The notes under the pieces: generated by a model
Told to the model about the DNA's origin: nothing
The model's database searches: none
What the model saw: the letters and a program-made list of their open reading frames with translations, nothing else
From: Icerya purchasi
Taxonomy: Eukaryota > Arthropoda > Insecta > Hemiptera > Monophlebidae
Length of the DNA stretch: 64,000 nucleotides
Direction: 5' to 3'
Assembly: GCA_039619475.1 (NCBI GenBank)
Contig: CM077115.1
Coordinates: 59,216,864-59,280,863 of the forward strand
In this document: positions 44,810 through 54,994 of the stretch, piece by piece
Numbering within the stretch: position 1 is the stretch's first letter
Layout: each line of letters begins with the position of its first letter
Position numbers and translations under genes: made by a program

Positions 44810-46195
44810 TTTTTTTTTTTTTTTTTTTAAACGGGCTCGGTGTTAACACTGACCCAACTACATGGACCACCTATTCAGATTCTGAGGCGATCGGAGATAG
44901 AGAGTATAAAGGAAAGAAGGAGAGGAATAACGGCTGCAGATGGGAAGGAAAGAATAAAGGAAGCATTGAAAGGGGTAGAAAGATCCAACGCCAAAAGTTC
45001 GGCGTATAGATGAGAGCACTCAGGAAAAAAAGCAGGACATTCAAAAAGGATATAGTTGGGGTCGCATATAAAGAGGGAGGATCAGTTGAGAGTGGAGAGG
45101 GCAAAAGAGAGAAGGTAAAATAGAAAAAGAAAAATGAGAAAAGGGAAGGAGGGAATGACCAAGTCTCAGTCTAATTATAGAAACAATAGCCGAGCGCCGA
45201 GAAAAGGGAAGAAATTGGTACCAAGACTGTGAAATGGGAGTAGGCTGTAGGAGGAGGTAGAAGAAGGAGCGATTGGCAAAAAAGGAAGGGTAGATGTCAA
45301 CCCATAGTCTGGTATGGAGACTTGCGGAAAGGAAAAGAATGTCTGAGGCAGGAAAATGTGGAAGAAATGGACCATTGAGAGACGCCCAGCGAGCTAGGAA
45401 GTCAACTGCTTCGTTGCCCTCAATACCAGAGTGGCCAGGAACTCATAAAAAGTCAATAAGGATAGAACGTGCTAAGCGCAAGTTGGAGACACGAGGCACG
45501 AACAGAAAGAATGATATCATTAGTGGAGTGGGAAGGAAGAGAAGAGATAGCTTGCAGCATGGATTTGGAATCAGTAATAATGAGAAATTTACAGATCCCT
45601 CTTGAAGAGGAAATAAAGGAGACAGCGCGGAAAGAATCAACAGTTAAATAGCAATTCGGTCAGAGATAGATAATGTAAAAAAACTAGGTAGAGGAATAAC
45701 GGACAAAAAGAAGGGAATGACACAAGATATACGAAACATAGTAAAAGTAAGTGCCAGAAGTTGAGAGTAAAAAATAGATCATTCATTTGAGAAGGATGGA
45801 AAAAAGAATATACACGGTTGATATCATAAAAAGTCTCACATCGTTCGGGCGAAGAGGACAAAACGGAGAAGATGCTAGGGAAAATCAAAACAAGAAGAAG
45901 AACAGTGAACGGTCAAGACCGAAGAGGAAATAATGGAACGGTGCGGGTTGGAAGGAAGATGGAACAGTGAGATAGATTACTAGGAAGATATCAGACCAGT
46001 ATTTAGAATGAAGTATTTTGATTGAATGAAGAAATAAAAAAGAAGATCATGGATGAGAGAGCCTATTGCAAGAATACTAGAATCGCAGTAGTACGTAGGA
46101 GAAGCAGAACACCTGAAATAACGGTAGGAGAAAACATAAATAACAGAACGCAGGATAGTCATATGGCTCGTCTACATGCCAGTCGCACAGCCAGT
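44810..46195 (-). pseudogene. Decayed I-like LINE, RNase H and C-terminus, with oligo(A) tail
   Basis: A T-run at 44810-44828 is the oligo(A) tail of a minus-strand element. Moving inward: a decayed zinc region LPSPLSTDPPSLYATPTISF (LINE B has CPLHPDDVAVCDPDHILFE), a SIIRLRLGHSLLPFS stretch, and HSGIEGNEAVDFLAR near 45385-45435, the RNase H C-terminal motif. Further fragments resemble the region before RNase H up to about 46190. Heavily frameshifted. Confidence 0.75.
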
Positions 46196-46199
46196 TGAC

Positions 46200-47460
46200 A
46201 CTTGAAAGTATTTGAAATCCTTTTCAACTGTCCTAATCGAAATCTGTAAATGAATCCATTAAGAAAGTAGAGTGTTTACCTGCGTTTGGTAATTTTTATA
46301 TTTTCAGTTTTGACGTGATTTTAGCATTAACTCTATCGGCGGACCGCAGTCCCCCCGCTAACAAAACTGCTTTTAGAAAAGTGTCGTTCAACTTCGTTTT
46401 CGTTTTTATTTTTAAATTTGTATTTTATAAAATTTCATTACCAAGTTTCACGTATTGTTAAACAATATAAGAGAAGGATTCTCTGTCGCCGGTTCCTTAA
46501 TAATCTGCAATTATCCGCAGCGCGGTCTTACAGAATGGCAATGAATAAAATCCGCTCATGATTATCGTACATTTTACACTGTCAAATGGAACGCCTAATT
46601 GAGCCATTTGTATGTTCGATATTACGCCGGGTTTTTGTATAATATTTTCCGAGTTCTTGCGTGGCCCATTCTGGTATGTACAGCGTACAAACATTGAAAA
46701 CCGGGACCTCTTTTTCCGTACAACTTTTTGTACTCCGAAGTACCACCCCCCCCCCGCGCCGCAAAATGTATTTCTAATAACGTTTCCATATCCCGTTTGC
46801 CATTCGTCGTTTACGTTCGGCATTAGGCACATATTCGTAGGATTTTTAGCTTTTCCGTTTTGCTATTAATATTTTTAATTCTCTGACCACTCTATTCGTA
46901 TAAATTTTATACTTCCTCTTCTTTTTGTCTGCGTTACATCATTGATTCGGTGTAGGCCTCCATTAATCTACTTCATCGAAAATTTTACATTATAAACATA
47001 ATGAATACACTAATTTGTTCATCCGTTTTACTTTTACCTTTTTTGAAGTGAAACTTTTTATGGGACGACACTACGAGTTTTGAGATCGGGAGTAAACTCG
47101 TCGAGCTAACTAACTGTGGAATCTGTTAAACTACACTTGTGTTCTTTTCGAATGTTCGCTCACTAAGACGTACTGAGTGAGAGACGGAAACAATTAAATC
47201 ATATATGTTTACTGGTATAGGCAAAAAAAAACAAAAACATTACTATAATATAATAGATGAGAAAATGCGAATAAAACGTGTACTATGGTAAATATAAATT
47301 CTAGATAAAAACAACGCGATAAGGAAACTTAGATGCTATTTCTTCCAGATACTTTAAGATCTGAAGTATTTGTGTGCCCTATTATAGTCCGGCAATTTTT
47401 CCATTTTCAAATAGAAGTTACAGCGAAGATAAAGATGATGAAATTTTTAGCATTTATTTT
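46200..47460. other. No recognisable gene
   Basis: A 111-codon minus-strand frame (46497-46832) shows no domain and is probably chance. A C-run near 46746-46755. Confidence 0.45.
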
Positions 47461-47464
47461 TGAT

Positions 47465-47985
47465 TATTGTTAATGAGGCCGAAAAAAGAAATGTGCCTGG
47501 ATCGAAAAGTAACGTTGTTAGAAGTAAAACTTTTTATGGAATGCAATAAATTTTAAACGAGGAAACAAAAAAAAAAGGATTCATTAAAGTAAAGAAAAAT
47601 TTACTTAAAACTATGAACCAGAAATGATTTTTGTATTATAAATAACAATTGTGCAGATAATCAAACACTACAGAAGTTTCATATTCGCGCATGTACTAAT
47701 CATATACGTATAATATATGTAACAATATACGTAACAATAAATATGTACATGCGCGAATATGAAACTTCTGTAGTGTTTGATTATCTGTACAATTGTTATT
47801 TATAATACAAAAATCATTTCTGGTTCATAGTTTTAAATAAATTTTTCTTTGCTTCAATATACTTTTTTTTTTTTGGTTTCCTGGTTTAAAATTTATTGTA
47901 TTCCGTAAAAAGTTGTACTTCTAACGCTGGTAACTTTCGACTGATGCGCATTTTTTTCTTTTTAACAACACTGAAGTTAATTACT
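47465..47985. mobile_element. Foldback element, about 520 bp
   Basis: Arms of about 235 bp (47465-47696 and 47745-47985) pair with high identity, especially the inner 150 bp (ACACTACAGAAGTTTCATAT and its inverse). The spacer is 48 bp. No coding capacity; target duplication not resolved. Confidence 0.82.
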
Positions 47986-48232
47986 AATTAAGTGTACCAA
48001 AACACGTTCGTTGTACGAAATAACGAACAAATAAAAAACATATTAAGAATCAATGTTAAATCAGATAAAATAGAAACGTCTTTTCGGGACTAATAAAGAG
48101 GAGAGAAAAATATTAATTAGTGGCGTAAAGATAGATGTAAATTATGTGGTCTGATTTTATAAAGGAGACCTGAACTGTCTATCTTCTAGTGCAAGCAGAG
48201 AACACACAAGAGAATAGTGAACGGATTTAGAC

Positions 48233-48645
48233 ATGTATACACGTCCCTTATAGCTGGTCGAAGCCATTCAAAAGTGATTCACACCGATATCCATGTCCCG
48301 CAGAGAGTTTACAGCATTAACTAGACTCCGCATAGGGCACACAGCAATATCCCACAACTATTTGCTGGAAGGAACATCTCATCCCTCTGCCTGTTCCATA
48401 TGCAATTCCCCAATTTCACCAACCGCTGAACACGTTCTGGAACATTTCCTGCCCGCAGGCACCTCCAACTTACCGACGGTTGCGTTGTCAAACGAACCAA
48501 AACAGGTCCAGGATATGCTAAACCATATTAGAGAACCTATTAAAACACTTCTGATCCTGCACTGATCCATGTGGTGTAATAATACCAATAATCCCGGCAA
48601 TTACACACAGCACATGGACCATATAAACTTCAGGGAAAAAAAAAA
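48233..48645 (+). pseudogene. LINE ORF2 C-terminus (Jockey-type) with oligo(A)
   Basis: The plus strand encodes FTALTRLRIGHTAISHNYLL and then CSICNSPISPTAEHVLEHF, the LTRLRIGHT..TH.YLL and C..C........H.L terminus of Jockey-type elements. About 90 codons are open to a stop at 48565; a short 3' UTR ends in A10 near 48636-48645. 5'-truncated insertion. Confidence 0.75.
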
Positions 48646-48775
48646 GTGACTCACTCAAATTTATCCTATCAATTTATGATCAACAGTCTGATTTCGTATT
48701 TTTACTAAAACGAAATAGTCGCATCGCATCTTACACACCATCCGAAAGACATCTCTCTATGTCACAATTCAGCTC

Positions 48776-48900
48776 ACGGTGGCCCCTAGTTGGTTCAGCA
48801 GTGATGTTTTATTTTCGGGTAAGACCTGAGATATTACCCTAAAATTATTTAAAAATGTCACTTCCACTCGGTTAATGTCCATAGATGACGCGTCCTAGAT
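48776..48900 (+). mobile_element. Diverged copy of the tRNA-derived SINE
   Basis: GGTGGCCCCTAGTTGGTTCA aligns with the A-box region at 38952, and GTAAGACCTGAGATATTACC aligns with the decayed B-box region. GGTTAATGTCCATAG near 48876 also occurs near 50522. Confidence 0.4.
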
Positions 48901-48989
48901 TTAAAAATAATATACTTCTGTACAGAACGAGTACGCGCGGGTACTGTTTTTTTTTTTTGGCCCCATTCAGATGGTGCACTGCGTTTAGC

Positions 48990-49092
48990 TATATTAATTG
49001 TTCTCCTCTTAGTCTCCTTTTCTAATTGCAAATAATTTCGATACCTCGATTGATTGGGCTGTTGCTCCTAATTTAAAAAAAAAAAAAAAAAA
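48990..49092 (+). mobile_element. LINE 3' end with oligo(A) tail
   Basis: TTGATTGGGCTGTTGCTCCT precedes an A18 tail (49074-49092). The same motif ends the decayed I-like LINE at 21701, so this is a severely 5'-truncated copy of that family. Confidence 0.65.
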
Positions 49093-49099
49093 CTGAAAA

Positions 49100-50645
49100 T
49101 GTTCGGATACATTTTTTTTTTTTTTTGGTTGAACATATGTGATACTTCTGAAACCGCTCATGTTCATTTTAAATCGGCTGTTACCTGCGTTTATAATTTT
49201 GATCATTAACTAATTAACAACCAGGATCTTCACGCATACTATATTTATTTCATTATGCGCAGACCGGAGAATCTTTATCTAAAATATCATTGTTGAGTTC
49301 CGTATTTAATAAAAATGCCAATCCAGAATTAACCGATTTCAAAATAGGCTCCACTATTAAGTAGACGAATTGCGAGAAAAACAAAATTTTAAAACATTCA
49401 ATGCTGTCCGTGTTTTCGAGTGCTTACTAACATGTATTACACTTTTATTATCTAGGTCTCTTTAAGTTGTCTTTAACTATTACACCTGTTATTAGAATTA
49501 CTCCAACCACACAGGAGCAAGCGAAGATCAATTACACGAAAATGATCACGATATCGACTATTTAAAAGTCACCACTGAAAAATCCGCTTTCGGATTCCGG
49601 TTGACTTCTCCGTTTATTTCAACAGTGACACATCAGTCCAATACGCTGTGTGGCACATTTCGCTTTAACATTTAACTTTTTTACCGCATTACACAAAATC
49701 TTAGTTTACCTCCCTTATCATTATGACTAACTTCCGACAACTGTGCATCCTTTTTACTCTATTCTTTTAGATACCTATACCGTATATAATTCGATTGAGC
49801 CAGGAAAATTTAACACATGTGTACCGACATGAGGATACTTTCTCCCCCCCTCCATACAATATCCTATATTATAAATATCGAAAAGACCGAATTAAATGTG
49901 TTTTCTCTATAGAGATAAATATCTCTTCACGCCGATTGAATATAAAGATTATTTTTTAATCCATTAACTCGGCTAACGTTGCAAATATTCTTCCGCTCTT
50001 AGTCACCGTTCTTCTGACTTATCAGAAAAATTTCATTATTCTTTCCAAGGTTCCTTCACTTCTCTGCCGATAGTGCGAAAACCTCTTTTAACTGTGGCTA
50101 TAGAATATTCGCTAAACACCATACTATTTCCCAACACTCTAACTCATATTTCAATGCGAGAAGAGAAATTGAACGCCACCGAAGACGCCGAACTCATATC
50201 ATCGAAATTTTACGATAAACTCATTTTCCTTATACACACCCGATATTCATCGGAATTAAAATTTAAACTGATCCGTTATTTCCCGCACACTCTGGAACAA
50301 GAAGAAATTTTAATAAGAACAATTTTGAAATAAAAAATACCAAAACAAATAGGAACATAAAAAAATAAAATTTATTAAATTTAAATAGTATCTGGAAAAC
50401 GTCAACGATCTTTTACCTATTAATTAGTAAATATTTCAACATTTTTGCCAGTAATAATAGCCAAAGCACCGAAATTTCAGATAGGACAGTGAAGATATAG
50501 AAAAATTGTAGCTCGCCGTAGTGGTTAATGTCCATAGTTCACAAACCTGAAAAGAAAGAAAAGGTCGTACCAAAATACTAATAGCGACGATAACCCAGTT
50601 GAGTGAATGATGCGTGAGCCCATTTGCAGCCGAAAAACCTCATTA
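49100..50645. other. No recognisable gene
   Basis: One 86-codon plus-strand frame (50073-50333; starts MRKPLLTVAIEYSLN) has a balanced composition but no family I can name; it could be a LINE C-terminal scrap. Confidence 0.4.
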
Positions 50646-50649
50646 AATT

Positions 50650-51115
50650 TTTCACAACTTCCATATTTCGCTGACAATCATTGCCTTTCGTTTCGTGTAA
50701 TGTATTCTATATAAAATACTTTTCTTCTTCATTTTAAAGGTCTAATAATTTTCCATTCTTCTCTTTCCATCGCTATTCTCTTCATATCTGAATATTTGTT
50801 GCAACCAGCCATTTCGATTGTTTGTCCCGCACTTCCCATTAATTCTCCCTTCAATTATGTCCGTTAGGAATGAATTGTTTCTTATTTTAGATGACCAAAC
50901 ATTTTCCCACTTGTTACTTTAATTGTACTCAGAAGTGTTTTCTTCATTCCTATCTGTTCAAGTACTTCCGAATTTCTTCCGTCCAGCTAATGCGTAATAT
51001 TCTTCACCAAATCTGCATTTCCATTGCTTCCAGTTTCCTCTTGTTCCGTCCTCACCCATGTTTCGGAGTCATATAATAATACACTCCACACATAGGTGTG
51101 AGCAAATTTTGCTCT
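50650..51115 (-). pseudogene. RTE-like LINE ORF2 C-terminus
   Basis: Minus-strand translation gives FAHTYVWSVLLYDSETWVRT, then LEAMEMQIW-like, ISWTEEI-like and KKTLLSTIKVTSGKMFGHLK segments. The Y.WS.LLY..E.W......RL.A.E.W..RR...I.W......VL......L...I......F.GH order is the thumb and C-terminal part of RTE-type reverse transcriptases. Stops and frameshifts throughout. Confidence 0.75.
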
Positions 51116-51119
51116 TATG

Positions 51120-52870
51120 TTTAATTTAAGATTTCTCTTTGCAAGCAAAGTTACACTAACCTACTAAAAGCAAACGAATAAAGTGAATCGCTATTATTAG
51201 TTAATTGCCGGATCGATTTTTAAAACTAGTTTTAACAACAAAGTTTTGTGGGCACATTTAAACGTCGCTCCCTGAGTGATGATCGATATACATGTCAATT
51301 TTTTCGCGAATAATATAATAGATCGAAGCAATTATCGATAATCGATAAAGGGATATATCAAAAAGCTCAGAACAATTCAACTGATTCAACGGCAACAATT
51401 AAAAAGGGTTACCTACCGAGAAAGTGATGTTTGATCTTAAGCATAGATTGTAAGCGCAGGTATGTTTTTCTCAGTATTTTCCCCTTCCATTATTCTAAAA
51501 ATAACGTAAATTTTATAAAGCGCAGCTCGTTGCTGACTTCTCGCAAACCGCTGATGAAGTGTAATTGCTACGAAAAATTAGTAACATTCACCATCACTGA
51601 AAATTACCATTACCATTGTAGGGTAAAATTTCTTAATTCGGCGCGGCAAACAAACCGCACTAATTACCTCGGAAGTACACAAACTTTTAAAAAATCCGCG
51701 ACATGTTTTGGGAGCGCAGTGCAACGTGGTGTACTGAAATTTTGCAAAGTTCACTATTTTAAACGTACAACGATTCCGTAACGATCCATTTATTATCGTA
51801 TAACGCTCCTATTTTAAATTTGTCCGTTTTTTTTTTTAGCTAGGCTGTGCGCCGGAGTTTTCCGAGCTCTATTTACTGTACTATTTTCCTTGGTCATACC
51901 CATTTCCAGATTATAATTTCTCGCCGGGGAAAATTATCCAAGACGTATTAAATGCTTGAACTATTTTGAATATAATTTTCTTAGTTCACGCGGCGCCGAT
52001 TTATCCTTATCTTTAACGACCCACTCAACTAGAACTCCTACACACCGGTATAATATGGAGTCCCGGCGATTCTTGGTGCCCGGGAAAACGAGTTAACGCA
52101 TTTCAGCTTATATAGTTCGAGAGGTTGCGACAGAAAAAAGTGACTCATTTTATTATTTTAGTGAACCGATTACATTAAATTCATGGTCTGCTTAAATTTT
52201 ACCGGCGCAATGCTTAGCAGGGGTTTACTATAATAACACTCGGCTTAAACTGTTCAAAAAAAAATTTTCCCAGTATTTAACAGTTTGATAAATTGCACTA
52301 AAAAAATTGCTTAGCAGTTTTTTGACGGCGCTAAACAGGTGGCCTGGGGCAGTTGAAAAACTTGTAAAAAGAATTAATTAAATTATATTATCGCAAGTTA
52401 TTATTTCTAAAACAAATATTTTTTTGAAAATAATTAATATGTAAAGTTTTAAAAAAATGGTCTGCTGTTAGCCAGGCTTGTTCGCGATCACTTTTGTACG
52501 TTTTTTTCTTTTTTTTAATTTCTTATTTCATTTTGCGTTATTTGTACTTATAAAAACACACTCGATTTACGCTAATATTGATTTCATTTCATTTTCATGA
52601 ACGTATGGAAAAACAGGGACACCGATTGTGAAACTATTTTTTGTTTACAATTGTGGAGTATTACGTGTATAATTGCTTTTTGGTGGTATTTTAACTTAAT
52701 ACATTTTATATCAACTTTTGTAAAAGTTTCAAGTACGGTACTTTCAAATACCATAATACAAACAATTGTTACGGTTTTAAAAATTCTCGGATATTATGCT
52801 GCTCATTGTGCAAGAAATGCTTCAGTAGATAATTTTTGTATTTTTCTATAAGTACTTAATTATACAATGT
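51120..52870. other. No recognisable gene
   Basis: AT-rich. A 116-codon frame at 51431-51781 shows no domain. Confidence 0.45.
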
Positions 52871-52875
52871 TATTA

Positions 52876-53201
52876 GGTACCTACAAGGGTGTCACCAGCC
52901 GATGAGCCAGGGGGAGGCAAGATGATAGAAAGAGGATATGAGTTATAGGAAAAGTAAAATTTATAAGTTGTAAGGGCTTAATATTTTATTAAACAAGAAT
53001 AAAATCTTAATCAAAACATAATTTTCGTGGATCTCTGGCAAATTGATCTACTACATTATTATAAAAGTCTTCCAAATTGTCCATGATTGTGCGTGCCTAT
53101 GAATACTCATCATGGCCAGTTGATTAAAAATTTTCAAGGCTCCACGGGGCGGGGGGGCAGCTGACCCCCTGCCCCTCGCTGGCGACGCCCATCGGTACCT
53201 A
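52876..53201. mobile_element. hAT-type deletion derivative (element 52884-53193 plus 8-bp duplications)
   Basis: GGTACCTA at 52876-52883 and 53194-53201 is a perfect 8-bp target duplication. Terminal repeats are CAAGGGTGTCACCAGC on the left and the inverse of GATGGGCGTCGCCAGC on the right, the usual hAT CA.GGG.GTC.CCAGC type. The element is only 310 bp. Confidence 0.88.
52985..53135 (-). pseudogene. hAT transposase C-terminal remnant
   Basis: The minus strand reads LKIFNQLAMMSIHRHAQS and, one frame over, VVDQFARDPRKLCFD. The LA.LSI.......V.DQFA...R.L.F pattern is the end of the hAT dimerisation domain seen in ZMYM1-like transposases. One frameshift; everything upstream is deleted. Confidence 0.65.
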
Positions 53202-53409
53202 ATTATCGTATTTAATAAAGACATTTCAAATTGATGTTACTCACAACCATATATAATACAAAATCATTTTATAGGGAACATATGGAAAAATCAATATATC
53301 TTTTCTTTGATTGTGCATCCATCATTTAGCTGAAATTGTTTAGAAGTCGTACATTCAGTTATGCAGCTATAGTTTTATAAAATGTTTGGATTTCACATTT
53401 CGCGGTATA

Positions 53410-53832
53410 TAGGATGTTCCGAAACTAATTTAAGGAATTTATTTTACGCTATAAAGCTCGTCAAAATGAACAAAAAAGTCCAGAGAGAAAAATCATTCGG
53501 GCGAATAATTAAATTAACTAATTCATTATTGGTACATCAAAATGGTCAACACATATTGAGCACTCGCTCTAAGGTCATTGACAAATCATTGTTAACTATA
53601 CATTTATAACTACATTTAATACGTATTTTATACTTCCTTTCAATATTTATTTTCTTTTTATTTTACAAAATAGTGATTTATAAAAAAAAAATTTCATTTA
53701 AATTAAAAAATTAAATAAATTATAACTCATTAATTGTCCGCTCAAATGATTTTTCCCTGAAGACTTTTTTGTTCATTTTGACAAGCTTTATAGCGTAAAA
53801 CAAATTTCCTGAATTACTTTCAGGACACCCTG
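53410..53832. mobile_element. MITE with about 125-bp inverted repeats, TA flanks
   Basis: The right end, inverted, starts CAGGGTGTCCTGAAAGTAAT; the left end reads TAGGATGTTCCGAAACTAAT. The arms share TTTTACGCTATAAAGC and AAAATGAACAAAAAAGTC. TA dinucleotides flank both sides (53408-53409, 53833-53834). A Tc1/mariner-related non-autonomous element is the best guess. Confidence 0.75.
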
Positions 53833-53836
53833 TAGA

Positions 53837-53905
53837 TATAATATATATATATATGTATATATATATTTATACTTATATAAATATACATATATATATGATA
53901 CATAT
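53837..53905. repeat. TA-rich microsatellite
   Basis: Interrupted (TA)n with TATG and TATT steps, directly after the MITE. Confidence 0.85.
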
Positions 53906-54344
53906 ATGATATTTATTATAAACCTAATACGTGCATTTATAAATGTAAACAGTAATAATTTTACAACACTATGTATCAATAAAAATAATATAATCTATTA
54001 TAAAGAACAATTTTATAAATATTTCCTTGCACATTCGTGAAAATAATTAAACATGGAATAACATAAAAACGGATCAATTCTTTTTAGCCTTCCTATAATT
54101 TTATAGCGATTTTTTGTTGAACATGTCAACGATATAAGTCATCAAAAAAATACATCTACAAAAGTGATCGCAAACGTTCATCCAAATTTTAACCTAGGAA
54201 AAGTGCGTAAAAGAAAAAAAAAATCATTCATGAACGGAATAATCGAAAACAGGACATTATGGGTAAAAGTTAGTTTTTATATACAAATAAGTTACCGGCA
54301 ATATATCTCCACTCAAGTTCCTGCCGACATCAGAGCGGTGCCTC

Positions 54345-54990
54345 CCGGGGGGTCACCCTGTTTTAGGCGGGATCTTCCAGGCGTGACTGTTTTTGGCGAA
54401 GACTTCTTTAGGCATGGATCACTTAGGTAGTAGCAAGCGAATATTTTTACTCAGTCCTTTTTACGAATTATCTGCAATGATTTTCAAGTATCATCCGCTA
54501 ATTAGTATCATCATTCGTGTTAATGAAAAACACGGCTTAATATATTAATTTGTATGCACTTACTGGTTTCAGAAATTCTGCGCAAAATATACCGTTTCTC
54601 GTTGGCAAGTCGTTATTTGAAAAAAATTAAAAATATTTAAAAAAAAATGTATAATCTAATAAAATGACAAAAAAATATGCGTGTTTTGTGATTAAGTATA
54701 TATATATACGCTATATACGCGGAAGAACTAAATCGTTAACGAGGAATGGTATTTTATTGCCAGGAATTTCTGACAACAGTGAATGGATGATGTAAAAATA
54801 AATTTGGTGATCGGTGTTTTTCTCACTAACACGCACACACAAATCATAACGTTTAACGGATAATACCTAAAAACCACTGCAGGTAATTCGTAGCAAGGGG
54901 TTTGAGTAAAAACCCTCGTTCGCTACTAAACGACCCACGCCTAAAAAATTCTCTGCCAAAACGATTCAAGCCTAAAAGAGCTGGCGGGGG
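54345..54990. mobile_element. Inverted-repeat element, about 640 bp
   Basis: TTTTAGGCGGGATC, GGCGTGACTGTTTTTGGC and TTTAGGCATGGATCACTTAG around 54360-54430 recur inverted at 54890-54985 (TTTTAGGCTTGAATCGTTTT and TTTTTTAGGCGTGGGTCGTT read on the minus strand). The arms are about 100 bp and diverged. No coding sequence inside. Confidence 0.6.
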
Positions 54991-54994
54991 TGTA

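Noticed and set aside
46497..46832. 111-codon minus-strand frame
   Set aside because: Contains a C-run-derived Gly stretch, has no recognisable domain and overlaps another open frame on the opposite strand.
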